From: Apostichopus parvimensis
Taxonomy: Eukaryota; Echinodermata; Holothuroidea; Aspidochirotida; Stichopodidae
NCBI GenBank assembly: GCA_000934455.1
Contig: KN882911.1
Location: 47,127-111,126, forward strand
Length of the DNA stretch: 64,000 bases
Direction: 5' to 3'
Made by a program: the position numbers and the translations under genes. The notes under the pieces were generated by a model, which searched no databases, was not told the origin of the DNA, and was given only the letters and a program-made list of their open reading frames with translations. Position 1 is the stretch's first letter; the number at the start of each line of letters is the position of its first letter. Of this stretch, positions 1 to 12,243 are shown in pieces.

Positions 1-306
1 ACCTGTAACTACAACCCTATAATGACCTGTAACTAAAACCCTATAATGACCTGTAACTACAACCCTATAATAACCTGTAACTAAAACCCTATAATAACCT
101 GTAACTAAAACCCTATAATAACCTGTAACTAAAACCCTATAATAACCTGTAACTACAACCCTATAATAACCTGTAACTACAACCCTAAAGCTACCTGTAA
201 CTACAACCCTATAATAACCTGTAACTACAACCCTATAATAACCTGTAACTACAACCCTATAATAACCTGTAACGAGAACCCTACAGCTACCTGTAACGAA
301 AACCCT
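1..306. repeat. 24-bp minisatellite in a PFK intron
   Basis: About 12-13 head-to-tail copies of a 24-bp unit beginning acctgtaactacaaccctat, with A/C and T/G variants. The array enters from the left window edge and stops about 95 bp before the splice acceptor of the first visible phosphofructokinase exon, so it is intronic. The aaccctaa-like words are part of the 24-bp unit and are not a telomere repeat. Confidence 0.93.
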
Positions 307-401
307 ATTTGTCACCCTAACTTTTATGAAAATCATTTCAATGAAAATTAATGCAATACAAATAAATTAATGTGAAGATTCTGTTTTGTTGGTTACTGCA
401 G

Positions 402-3400
402 GAATGAAAATGCTAACCCTAACTTCACCACAGACTTCATCCACCAACTGTTTGCTGAAGAAGGACGTGGTCTGTTTACAGTCCGTAAGAATGTTCTGGG
501 CCACATGCAACAGGTATTTCAAAGTTCTATGAACTCATAATTAACTCTGTATAGAAGAAGTGACAGAGTGTCCTTTGATCTGCTATGAGATGCTAAGGTC
601 TGCTTAAGAAGACGGGGGAAAAGACAGCATAACATACACTGCCCTCCCCACCAAGCACAGACACACCTTGTGCAAACAATTTCACAGAACAATATACTCA
701 TTGTATGCAATAGAACTATCTTATACAGTGAAGTACCAGTACAGAACCCATGAACTGCAATGCTTAGTTAAGTAGACTTTGCTGTTCTTGTAGTAAGTCA
801 GCACCAAAATTGTAAGCTAGCACTTATAAAGATACCAAAAGAAAAATTGAAACTCAAAACATCTAGAAGGATGTGGGTGAAGTTTGCATATATATTGCTC
901 AATGCCAAAATATACTGTTAAGATTTGAAGGTACAATCTATTCCCTGGAGTCATGCTTTTTCAGCCAATATGATTCTTGGCTCCCCATACAAAAGACGTC
1001 TAAAATTCATGGTTTGGGCGAATAAGGAATGTTGTGTTATTGTTGTACTGAATTTAACTAAAGAAAATGAGAGCAGACAGTCGCTGTTTTATTTCAGGGT
1101 GGTAGTCCATCAGTGTTTGACCGTAACCTAGGAACCAAGCTGGGAGCCAAAGCAGCCAACTTCCTGGTACATTCAATTGAGGAGAATACCAAAAGGAGTG
1201 AGTACCAACTGTCAGGTCACAAATATACTATACTTTAATGATGCGTAACTTTGATTTGTTCCTCTACACAGCTAACATGTAGAGGGAAGGCTTTGTAAGT
1301 GAGGATGGAGTGACATGGGGAAGCTTTGTAAGTGAGGATGAAGTGACATGGGAAGGCTTTGTAAGTGAGGATGGAGTTACATTGGAAGGCTTTGTATGTG
1401 AGGATGGAGTTACATTGGAAGGCTTTGTAAGTGAGGATGGAGTTACATGGGAAGGCTTTGTAAGTGAGGATGGAGTTACATGGGAAGGCTTTGTAAGTGA
1501 GGATGGAGTTACATGGGAAGGCTTTGTAAATGACGCTGGAGTTACATGGGAAGGTTTTGTAAGTGAGAATGGAGTTAAATGGAGAGGTTTTGTAAGTGAG
1601 AATGGAGTTAAATAGGAAGGCTTTGTAAGTGAGTATGGAGTTACATGGGAAGGCTTTGTAATTGAGGATGGAGTTAAATAGGAAGGCTTTGTAAGTGAGA
1701 ATGGAGTTACATTGGAAGTCTTTGTATGTGAGGATGGAGTTACATTGGAAGGCTTTGTAAGTGAGGATGGAGTTACATTGGAAGGCTTTGTATGTGAGAA
1801 TGGAGTTAAATAGGAAGGCTTTGTAAGTGAGGATGGAGTTACATGGGGAGGCTTTGTGTGTGAGGATGGAGTTACATGGAATGCTTTGTAAGTGAGGGTG
1901 GAGTTACATGGGAAGGCTTTGTATGTGCGGATGGAGTTACATGGGAAGGCTTTGTAAGTGAGAATGGAGTTACATGGGGAGGCTTTGTATGTGCGGATGG
2001 AGTTACATGGAATGCTTTGTAAGTGAGGGTGGAGTTACATGGGAAGGCTTTGTATGTGCGGATGGAGTTTCATGGAATGCTTTGTAAGTGAGGGTGGAGT
2101 TACATGGGAAGGCTTTGTATGTGCGGATGGAGTTTCATGGAAGGCTTTGTAAGTGAGGGTAGAGTTACATGGGAAGGGTTTGTAAGTGAGGGTGGAGTTA
2201 CATGGGAAGGCTTTGTATGTGCGGATGGAGTTACATGGGAAGGCTTTGTATGTGCGGATGGAGTTACATGGAATGCTTTGTAAGTGAGGGTGGAGTTACA
2301 TGGGAAGGCTTTGTATGTGCGGATGGAGTTTCATGGAAGGCTTTGTAAGTGAGGGTAGAGTTACATGGGAAGGGTTTGTAAGTGAGGGTGGAGTTACATG
2401 GGAAGGCTTTGTATGTGCGGATGGAGTTTCATGTGTTTTGAGTTTGAAAAGGTTGAGATATCAGGGGGGAAGGAGATAACAGACAGTTGGATACATAGTG
2501 GGACCACATTTACATATAGCACAAAGACATTTGGGAATTCAATTCAACAGGAGAACTTGTGAAATTATGACTGTACTTTTCATAGTTGCAAAAGTGAAAG
2601 ACCAAAAGGTCCTGAACTATGTTATATAGAAAGTTAAAACAATTGAATGCAACTTCCTGAAAGAGGGAAATGTGATAAAATGGAGGGCAAATGTTTTGTT
2701 TATGCTGTGGGTTCCTATCAGAGGTGAATTTCATTGTATACAATATCCTTAAACTGTGTTGTTGAGGTGTTCATAAATGAATGACATATAGAACAATTGG
2801 AAAAGGGAAACATGTCCTGTCTGGGTGGTTATTGTGCTCATAAAGGGAAACATGTCCTGTCTGGGTGGTTATTGTGCTCATAAAGGGAAACATGTCCTGT
2901 CTGGGTGGTGTGTGTGCTCATAAAGGGAACATGTCCTGTCTCGGTAGTGAGTGTGATCATCAAGGTAAACATGTCCTGTCTGGGTGGTGTGTGTGCTCAT
3001 AAAGGGAACATGTCCTGTCTGGGTGTGTGCTCATAAAGGGAAACATGTCCTGTCTGGGTGGTGTGTGCTCATAAAGGGAAACATGTCCTGTCTGGGTGAT
3101 AAGTGTGCTCATCAAGGGTACCATGTCCTGTCTGGGTATGTGCTCATAAAGGGACACATGTCCTGCCTGGGTGGTAAGTGTGCTCATAAAGGTAAACATG
3201 TCCTGCCTGGGTGGTAAGTGTGATCATCAAGGTAAACATGTTCTGTTAGGGTGGTACGGTAGGTGTGCTCATAAAGGGAACATGTCCTGTCTGGGTGTGT
3301 GCTCATAAAGGGAAACATGTCCTGTCTAGATGGTGTGTGTGCTCATAAAGGGAACATGTCCTGTCTGGGTGTGTGCTCATAAAGGGAAACATGTCCTGTA

Positions 3401-6400
3401 TGGGTGGTGTGTGTGCTCAAAATGGGAACATGTCCTGTCTGGGTGATAAGTGTGCTCATCAAGGTAAACATGTTCTATCTGGGTGGTATGGTAGGTGTGC
3501 TCATAAAGGGAAACATGTCCTGTATGGGTGGTGTTTGTGCTCATAAAGGTAAACATGTCCTGCCTGGGTGATAAGTGTGATCATCAAGGTAAACATGTTC
3601 TGTCTGGGTGGTACAGTAGGTGTGCTCATAAAGGTAAACATGTTCTGTCTGGGTGGTGTGTGTGCTCATAAAGGGAACATGTCCTGTCTGGGTGGTGAGT
3701 GTGCTCATAAAGGGAAACATGTCCTGTATGGGTGTGTGCTCATAAAGGGAAACATGTCCTGTATGGGTGGTAAGTGTGTTCATAAAAAGAAACATGTCCT
3801 GCCTGGTTGTTAAGTGTGCTCATCTGGGTGTGTGCTCATAAAGGGTAACATGTCCTGTCTGGGTGGTGAGTGTGCTCATGAAGGGAAACATGTCCTGTCT
3901 GGTTGGTAAGTGTGCTCATTAAGGGTAACATGTCCTGTCTGGGTGGTGAGTGTGCTCATGAAGGGTAACATGTCCTGTCTGGGTGGTGAGTGTGCTCATA
4001 AAGGGTAACATGTCCTGTCTGGGTGGTGAGTGTTCTCATGAAGGGTAACATGTCCTGTCTGGGTGGTGAGTGTTCTCATGAAGGGAAACATGTCCTGTCT
4101 GGTTGGTAAGTGTGTATATAAAGGAAACATGTCCTGTCTGGGTGGTGAGTGTGCTCATGAAGGGAAACATGTCCTGTCTGGTTGGTAAGTGTGCTCATGA
4201 AGGGAAACATGTCCTGTCTGGTTGGTAAGTGTGTATATAAAGGAAACATGTCCTGTCTGGTTGGTAAGTGTGCTCATCAAGGGAAACAATACAGAGTTCT
4301 TTCCTTTAGTTCAGACAATACAGACATAAAATTCATACATTTGTGGGACAAATTTACTGGATCTGTTGTGGTCTGCTAATAAAAAACAGTGAAACAATTG
4401 CATGTAAAACTCTTAGTAAGATTGAACGGTATCTATTATCACATGGTTAGTGATAATGTAAATACTATAATTTGCTGTAAAATGTAGCTTTAAGTCCTAG
4501 TTTAAACTATTCATCTTTTTCTGATTGAGGCTTTATAAAGATCATTAGTATTGGCCTTAGATATTAACACACTGAAACTTGCTATTAGTTTAATAATGTT
4601 ACAAGTACAACCCACTGTCAATCTAGCTACTAAATATCTCTATATTGATAATTTGAGCATTGGTGGTGACCATTATCTGACTTTATAGCATATTTTGGCC
4701 AATACTTATGATCTTTTATAAATACCTAAAACATTCACAGCTGTTGTTTCAGTGATGTGATAATGATATGTTTATTCTCAGTTATCCACAAATGGCATGC
4801 ATCCTGATTTCTGCATATTTGCATAATCAAAGGAGTTTACATTCCACAGGCATTTGTTGATGGATCAAAGGAAGAGCAGTGAACCAACCACAGCCAGTGT
4901 TTTGTTTTCATTTTGGCTTTTCATGCGGGCAATATTATTTATTAGTTATGATATTTCTGTTTGCTAATTTATGCGGGTTCATTGCATGTTCATCATCAAT
5001 AATTTATTCATATCTCAGTGTTAGAATGTGTACGTTTTCCACAGCTGGTCTTTTGGTTTTAACTAAAAATATGGGATAGATTTGAAAATTTTAAAAACAT
5101 GAAAAAGTTTAACATGTTACACAATGATTTTTCCAGTGAAAGACTAACTGATGCTTCCTAAAAGGATGAACAACTAGCTGATAGCAGCTACTTGCCCAAC
5201 CCAACCCACTCTAACCACCTTTAGTGTGACTATTCTGAGGAGAAATTCTTTTTCTAAAGTTTGAGTGTTGCTTTTGTGTTTCCTTTAAAGACTTTTTGTT
5301 TAAATTCTGGCTCATTTGTGCCTGGCTCATGTAAACCATCCATTTGTGGACATAATTTCAAATGATACCTTTTTTGTTTTGCCATTGACATCAATTGTGA
5401 TTGCAACAATTTGTATTTTCATTACCTTTTTCTTCCTGTGAAATGTTGAAAGGTATCCCTTGGCGATCTTTTATCTCTCTGGCGGTATCGTTGCTTGTGT
5501 TTGGTATCAATAGCACACTACCGGAAATAAGTAGCTATGTGTCAAAGTGCTCCTCAGAGGCTGTGATGACATTAATCTTTGGCAAAAAATACACATGTAA
5601 GCATTCTCTCAAGTTTTTGCATTTTCCCCCTAATATCTATGCATTGTGGCTAGTGCTGGCTAGTGCTGGAAATACCATTCTTATATACCCCAGTATTTTT
5701 GTTTCGAGTGGGTAAAGGTTTTAGTTACAGAGCGGATTTTGTAATGAAAGTTTTTATTAAAACTAAATTAATATTCAGGATAACAATAAGAAGATATTTA
5801 TCGAACAAGATATCATGGCTTAACATATATAGTTTTGTTATTGTTAGGTTTCAATTAATGGGGAAAATGCAAAAATTTGGATAAGTGAGTGTATTTTACC
5901 TGAGATGAAAAAAATACTGGGGTATACATGGAAATGCTCTCTCCACTTATGTTGTGTAACCTTAAAGTAATTAGCTGATGGTAATTGTTGATATGGAATG
6001 TTTACAATACTAAGTCTACTCTCATCACCCATCTTGTTTGGTATCTTATCTTTGGTGTATTAAGTCACTTATCATGTGACATATAATGTTTTAAGGTCAT
6101 AAACAAAACACATTTCATCTCTTAATCTGAGACAGGTGAATGTTAAATTTGAAAAAAGTCTTAAATATGAAAGAGGATTCTGAAGATTCTTTAATTTACT
6201 AACAAACAATTACTCAGGGTATGTCAAATTTGACAGTCATTTGAAAGTTATATTACTTTGAAAGGCTGTTTCAATGCAGCTAAAATATATTTGTTACCCT
6301 TCTATAAAAATTTAAAGCTGAACACATGGAAAAGTAGGATTAAAATTTTAGATATCAGTGTGAAACTTCTACCATTTACTCCTTTCCAAAGGGCTTGGTA

Positions 6401-8960
6401 ACAGCGGAAATTGACAGTATGTTACAGCAGCAGAACAAAAGACTATATATAAACATGGAAAAGATTCAGTTGAAGGAATAGTGAATGTTAACATGCATGT
6501 TACACCTATTGCATCAGTAGTTCACAATTTTAACATGTTTGTGTTGTTGTCCTTTGAATGATTGTAATATTGTTTGTAAACATCTATCCTGTTTAGTAAC
6601 TAGCTAACCAATCTCTGCAGCTGCCTTATTTATAATGCTCATCAGTTTACCCAAACATTTGCTGTGATTATTGTTGTGATTATAGGTCAGTTGCACCTTG
6701 CACAAGAACAGTGAATTAACTGTTATTATGCTTGGCCTTTCCTCTGATTATCATTGCTAGTTGTAACATACTTTGAGTCCTAGGAGTAACATTTAGTTGA
6801 TTCAGTTTATCTCCTGGCGTGTCTTGATCCTGGCGGATCCACCAAGACAGAATCACTCCCAAGGTTATATCATGTTGTAAAATCATTTGCAATTTACATA
6901 CACAGAATTTGCATAAATTGATTAAGCACAGTACAGGAAAGATGTAAAGAAACTAAAGTGATCTGAAATTTGTCTCGGATGTATCATAACATAATTTCTG
7001 GCTACAACAGTAGAATTTGTCATCCATCATGTTTGGACTCTGTTGTTTTTAAAGTTGCATTATAAGATGTAGGGTGTTAACTGCAGTAGATGTGTTGTGA
7101 CTTTTTTTCCATGATGCTGCTGCTGCTGCAATCTATATTGTAGTGAAGAATATGGCAGTCTACTGGCATTCATGTTCTTAGAAAAGCAGGTTAAGTCTTC
7201 CGAAATATTGATTTTACAAAGTTGATGTGAAATATTAGTACTGTATATATTATTATTATTTTTTGACATGTGATGTGTCAACCTTATTTAAAAATCCAAA
7301 ATGTTAAGATGTGAATTGACAAGGAGGCACTAATCCACTGGCTACTGGAATATAACTTCCATTATGCAAAGTATTGAGATGATTCTTCTGCATTTCTGCT
7401 CTAGTTACCAGCTGTCACATTGATTCAATATGCTCACAGTGTCAATGTATCCCCGATGTTAGTGATTTTATACAAACATTTCCAAGTTATCAGTGTTGTT
7501 TATGCTTCAAACCCATATCATTTTTGTGATCAAATTTACCTCAATGAAAATGAGGTTTGTATAACCTCTTGCAAAACAGATTGCATCTGATGGTTTCATC
7601 AATTCCACAAAAATGATGGTTTTGTAAACTGATTCTTTGGCATGACTATGCACATTTGTATATTTTCTGTACTGTACAATCCGTGTTGTTCATATCTGAA
7701 AATCCCCTATTTTATATACATATTTCAAGACGCACTTGTGTTGGATTTTCATTGACCTTGTTGGTACAGTATAGTCATAGTTTGTGTAGGCTGTGATTGG
7801 TTACAGTAGGTTTTTTCTATGGAATTATAATAGCAACACTGCTTTATTTTTTGGTGATATGTTTTCTAGAGATTTGTGTAATATAGTATTGCAGTATCTT
7901 ATTTTCAGGTAATTTCTGTAAGGGGATTTCAATATATTCGTTGAAGAAATATCTTGGATTGGGGAATGGCATGTTCATCATGACCTATTGGTAGTTGTAG
8001 GTAGTTAGAAAAAGTTTGTAGGAAAGATTAACAATTTGAATCTATGATCATGAGTTTGAAACATTGTATGCTTATCTAGTGAAACCAAAATAGACATGTT
8101 TGTGGTTGATTGCTATGTGAGATGTGTTTTTGTTGTTTACAGATCAGGGTAAAATTCACACTGAATCTAGAGAGTCTGCCTGTCTACTGGGTTTGAGCAA
8201 ACGAGTCATTGGATTTACACCAGTCACTTCCCTCTCGCAAATTGTGGATTTTGAGTGAGTATTTTAATTTATTCTACCATGTTGTATTTGCAGTAGGTGC
8301 CTCTTAATGACTTGTACAGATTCTCTTGTACTGGCACAATGTATTCATTGTTGGTTCAGACTTTTCAAAATCAATTCTTGACATAGCAAAAGCTGTTAAA
8401 GTTTCTGATATTCTCTCTTATTTGACAATATTAAGCCTTTAGGTGGAACCACAAATTGAATGTACTTTCCTCTAAAACTAGTTTTTTTGCTTCTGTGTAT
8501 TAAAATTGGAGGGAGGATTAACTTATATTTCTTTAAATATTTTGTACCAATTTAAGTCATAACTTTCACAGAAATAGGGATCCTTGCCAATTGTTTGGAG
8601 TGTTATTAGGGTAAATTCAAACACACCAGTTATGTTGCAAGAGGGTATGGAGCTCTACATTATTTGAGAATTTCCTGTGCTTGATGTCCTGTAATTTTAG
8701 CTTCTCAATAATTGAGAATAAGTTTACACCATTTTATATTTGATCAGTTTTCATAACTACAAATAGTGTGAAATGGTGCAGTAAGTCGTCCATAGTAAAT
8801 GCATTTTGTACATCTTGTATCCACTAGACATCGTATACCTAAAGGCCAATGGTGGATGAACCTGCGTCCGTTGCTGCGCATCCTGGCCAAGCATACCAGT
8901 ACCTACATCAGTGAGACTGAGGGTGGATTCGTGGCTGCTGGTGATGTCACTTGTGATTAG
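402..8960 (+). CDS. PFK: ATP-dependent 6-phosphofructokinase, C-terminal exons (partial gene)
   Basis: Phosphorylates fructose 6-phosphate to fructose 1,6-bisphosphate in the cytosol, the committed step of glycolysis. Four exons are visible: 402-513, 1098-1197, 8143-8254 and 8828-8960, ending at TAG 8958-8960. All junctions are AG/GT and phases agree (0 after exon 1, 1 after exon 2, 2 after exon 3). They encode the end of the second (regulatory) PFK half. Diagnostic strings are [11 protein letters not shown] followed by GGSP.VFDRN, then [15 protein letters not shown] and [20 protein letters not shown], which match the animal PFK C-terminus closely. The tail after RILAK is short and ends in GDVTCD. 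The upstream part, including the catalytic half, lies left of the window. The 6.9-kb intron between exons 2 and 3 holds two large minisatellites. The product call is firm; the isoform cannot be told. Confidence 0.96.
1282..2432. repeat. 33-bp minisatellite in PFK intron
   Basis: About 35 copies of a unit of roughly 33 bp (32-34) built on ggaaggctttgtaagtgagg followed by atggagttacatg. Sub-variants (tatgtgcgg, gtgagggt) recur as higher-order blocks, which points to repeated local duplication. Because 33 is a multiple of 3, part of the array stays open as an 11-residue repeat containing WEGFVSEDG. It lies 85 bp after a PFK donor site and is not taken as coding. Confidence 0.93.
2796..4290. repeat. 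About 39-bp minisatellite in PFK intron
   Basis: Roughly 38 copies of a 36-42 bp unit centred on catgtcctgtctgggtggt followed by gtgtgctcataaaggga. Unit length varies through loss of short inner segments. It is separated from the previous array by about 360 bp of unique-looking AT-rich sequence. Open frames on either strand within it are products of the repeat. Confidence 0.93.
4291..8142. other. Intronic sequence of PFK, no gene seen
   Basis: AT-rich intron between the second minisatellite and the acceptor at 8142. No exon-like segment was recognised on either strand. A 16-bp inverted pair (tataccccagtatttt at about 5684 and its complement at about 5910) brackets about 210 bp and may be the end of a small foldback repeat. 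Confidence 0.6.
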
Positions 8961-10049
8961 CCTCATTTCATTACTATTTGTCAGCAGCATTCATTTCCTG
9001 CATAATTTTTAAGAGAGTTGCATGATTTGTAGTGTGTTTTGCAGCGTGAATATTAACTTCTGCCTAAGGAGTTTAATAGTATTATATGGTGAAGCTCATG
9101 TTTTCAGCTTTGCCACCTGTGCTGTTATCTGGAAGAACTAGTTGCTTCTTATCATATCTGATATGTTTTTTCAGTAGGAATACCTGACTGATGTGAATCA
9201 CCAAATCGTGTGATTTTGCCCATGTAACCAGCTTAGTAGAAATGCATCTTGCAAAATCCTGCAAATTACACTTAATTGAAACAACTGTTACAGAAGAAAT
9301 TTGTTCCCTTAACAAAAATTCAAAATGTTCACCCTATTAACAAGACTAAATTTACATCAGTAAAATGAACAGTTGAGGTTATTAGATAACTCAATTAGGA
9401 GCATCAAACTCATTTGAAGAAGAAACTTTGTAAAATACACACAGTTAAGTCCAAGAAGTCTATGAACACATGATCTGTTCGAACATTCTGTATAGAAAAA
9501 TAGTCTCATGAAATACAGCAAGGATATAAGAGGAATTATTGCATTGAACTGATACACCTTCAAATATGTATATATGTAAGAATGATGAACTGTCCTGAAG
9601 TATTTACATTGTGACTATGACAAGTCATGACATCTCTACCAAAAAAATAATCCTTTCCAATTATAGTATGTTACCACACACTGAGATATTAAAGGCAACT
9701 GAAACTAGACTGGTTACATTGTTGAAATGTGTTTAGCAGTTGTTCAATGATACAATTAACTGGTTACTAAGGGAACAAAGTGCAATGGCTACTGTAATTA
9801 CGCTGCTTATATTATATTTGTTAATGGCAATTATTTGGTATCAACGATATCTTTATCACCAACACAGCGCAGACAAGAAGTCTGCATCGTTTTTCCTTGC
9901 AACATTTCTTTTCTTTCATGATACTCTCAGTATAGTGGATAGAGTCAACGTGAGATATTTGGTTGGATTGCAGGAACTATTACTTCAACAGTAAGAGTGT
10001 TAATTTTAACTGACAACATTTGATTTGAGTATAATGAGTAATATAGTAA
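8961..10049. other. PFK 3' untranslated and intergenic region
   Basis: Sequence after the PFK stop codon with no convincing gene. An ATTAAA at about 9688 is a possible polyadenylation signal, but no supporting downstream element stands out. A short open frame near 9740-9994 has no recognisable features. Confidence 0.5.
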
Positions 10050-10057
10050 CAATGTGG

Positions 10058-10930
10058 TAGTGCTGATAGTTTACTTTTTCTTTTGTAGTCGATTAATCGC
10101 ATAGCTATTTTCGCGATTACTGGGTTACAGATATGACCTCATCGCTGTCATTTTTACATTGCAGAAATAGTCAAAACAAATCTTTCTCCATGGTGCACCG
10201 TCTTTACTTGTTCTTTCGTGTCTAATCATGTAAAAAACACCTACAAAAAAAAACTGAACAAGTTTCAATCTACATTTCTTAAAATCATCCATAGTAAATC
10301 AAAAACTTTAGAATGAATCAACGAGGCTACTACAGCTACAAGCACTAATAAAAGCAAACATGCACTAATAAAAGTAAACATACAAACAATGGTTGTTACA
10401 CCTTGTAGCCGTGTGATCAGTATGCAAGAGTTTTCTGTAGGACGTTAGCAGGAGCATATTTTGCACCGCAAAATACACACTCTATCAGACATCCGATAAA
10501 TGTGAACCAGGCCAGTAATGAAGTAATTGTAGACATGTCTGAAGAAATGACAAAAAATCGTAATGGTAATCGTAAAAGATTAATAAGTTACCAACTTTTG
10601 ATTATGTGCAATGATTAAACATTGCTAGGACTGAATGTTGCACTTCATAACATGCATATTACTGACAAGCAAATGCATGAATCTAACTGGAGCAGATGCT
10701 TGCCAATTTTGAACACAGCACAGTGCTAGTGTAGCATTGTGAGAACCTGTATACTTATTGCGATATTTTAGTGTTATTTTTTGATAGCTTAGGCTATTTT
10801 TCAAAGCAGATTATGTGTAGTGCTAGCTTGAAGTCAAGTAATCGCAACTTAGGTTTTGAGGGCGATTAATCAAACTTCCAAAGTGTAATCGGGACTACTG
10901 GCGATTAATCAATTACGACTATCAGCACTA
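10058..10930. mobile_element. hAT-like nonautonomous DNA transposon
   Basis: The segment starts TAGTGCTGATAG and ends with the exact reverse complement. Further inner matches around CGATTAATCGC lie on both sides. It is flanked by an 8-bp near-duplication, caatgtgg at 10050-10057 and caaggtgg at 10931-10938. Inverted ends plus an 8-bp target duplication are typical of the hAT superfamily. No transposase frame is present in the 873 bp, so it would depend on an autonomous relative. Confidence 0.75.
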
Positions 10931-11193
10931 CAAGGTGGCCACTCAAAGCCTGTGAATTTGTCAGCAGGATGTGCTTGCATATTTAATTTGTGGTCTACAT
11001 TGTTGCATAAAAATGGCAGTGAATTTTACAGATAGAGATCAGAGTAGGAAAACATGAGTGATTTTTCATATCAAGATTGATTCAAAGTTCTTTCCAAATT
11101 GTCCTAAACAACCCGAAGGTATTACATTACACTACATCAAAGCATCTGCCTAGCCTTTTGTAATACAGTTTGAGAGAAAACAATATTTGAAGC

Positions 11194-12243
11194 TGACCCC
11201 CTCACCCCATACACAGAGAAACATATCAAACAGTACAAACATGGTTGTGATGTCAGATGGATCCCCCCCCATACACAGAGAAACACATCAAACAGTACAA
11301 ACATGGTTGTGATGTCAGATGGATCCCCCCCCATACACAGAAATATATCAAACAGTACAGACATGGTTGTGATGTCAGATGGATCCTCCCCCATACACAG
11401 AGAAATACATCAAACAGTACAAACATGGTTGTGATGTCAGATGGATCCCCCCCCATACACAGAGAAACACATCAAACAGTACAAACATGGTTGTGATGTC
11501 AGATGGATCCCCCCCCCCATACACAGAGAAATACATCAAACAGTACAAACATGGTTGTGATGTTAGTTGGATCCTCCCCCATACACAGAGAAATACATCA
11601 AACAGTACAAACATGGTTGTGATGTCAGATGGATCCTCCCTCATACACAGAGAAATATATCAAACAGTACAAACATGGTTGTGATGTCAAATGGATCCCC
11701 CATACACAGAGAAATACATCAAACAGTACAGACATGGTTGTGATGTCAGATGGATCCCCCCCATACACAGAGAAATATATCAAACAGTACAAACATGGTT
11801 GTGATGTCAGATGGATCCCCACCCATACACAGAGAAACACATCAAACAGTACAAACATGGTTGTGATGTCAGATGGATCCTCCCTCATACACAGAGAAAT
11901 ACATCTAACAGTACAAACATGGTTGTGATGTTAGTTGGATCCTCCCCCATACACAGAGAAATATATCAAACAGTACAAACATGGTTGTGATGTTAGTTGG
12001 ATCCCCCCCCCCATACACAGAGAAATACATCTAACAGTACAAACATGGTTGTGATGTTAGTTGGATCCTCCCCCATACACAGAAATATATCAAACAGTAC
12101 AAACATGGTTGTGATGTTAGTTGGATCCTCCCCAATACACAGAGAAACACATCAAACAGTACAAACATGGTTGTGATGTTAGTTGGATCCTCCCCCATAC
12201 ACAGAGAAACACATCAAACAGTACAGGCATGGTTGTGATGTCA
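11194..12243. repeat. 62-bp minisatellite with a GGATCC in nearly every unit
   Basis: About 17 tandem copies of a 61-64 bp unit containing catacacagagaaa, catcaaacagtacaaacatg and gttgtgatgtcagatggatcc. Length differences come mainly from the C-run after GGATCC. The long open frames seen on both strands here are artefacts of the repeat. Confidence 0.95.

Noticed and set aside
1-306. Telomere-like aaccctaa words
   Set aside because: They occur only as part of a 24-bp unit inside a PFK intron, not as a hexamer array.
1310-1615. 101-codon open frame with an 11-residue repeat
   Set aside because: It is the 33-bp minisatellite read in a frame that happens to stay open; neighbouring units contain stops and no start or splice context exists.
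2960-4379. Repetitive open frames on both strands
   Set aside because: Products of the 39-bp minisatellite.
5401-5715. 104-codon open frame in the PFK intron
   Set aside because: No motif, no conserved features, and it sits in an intron with ordinary AT-rich composition.
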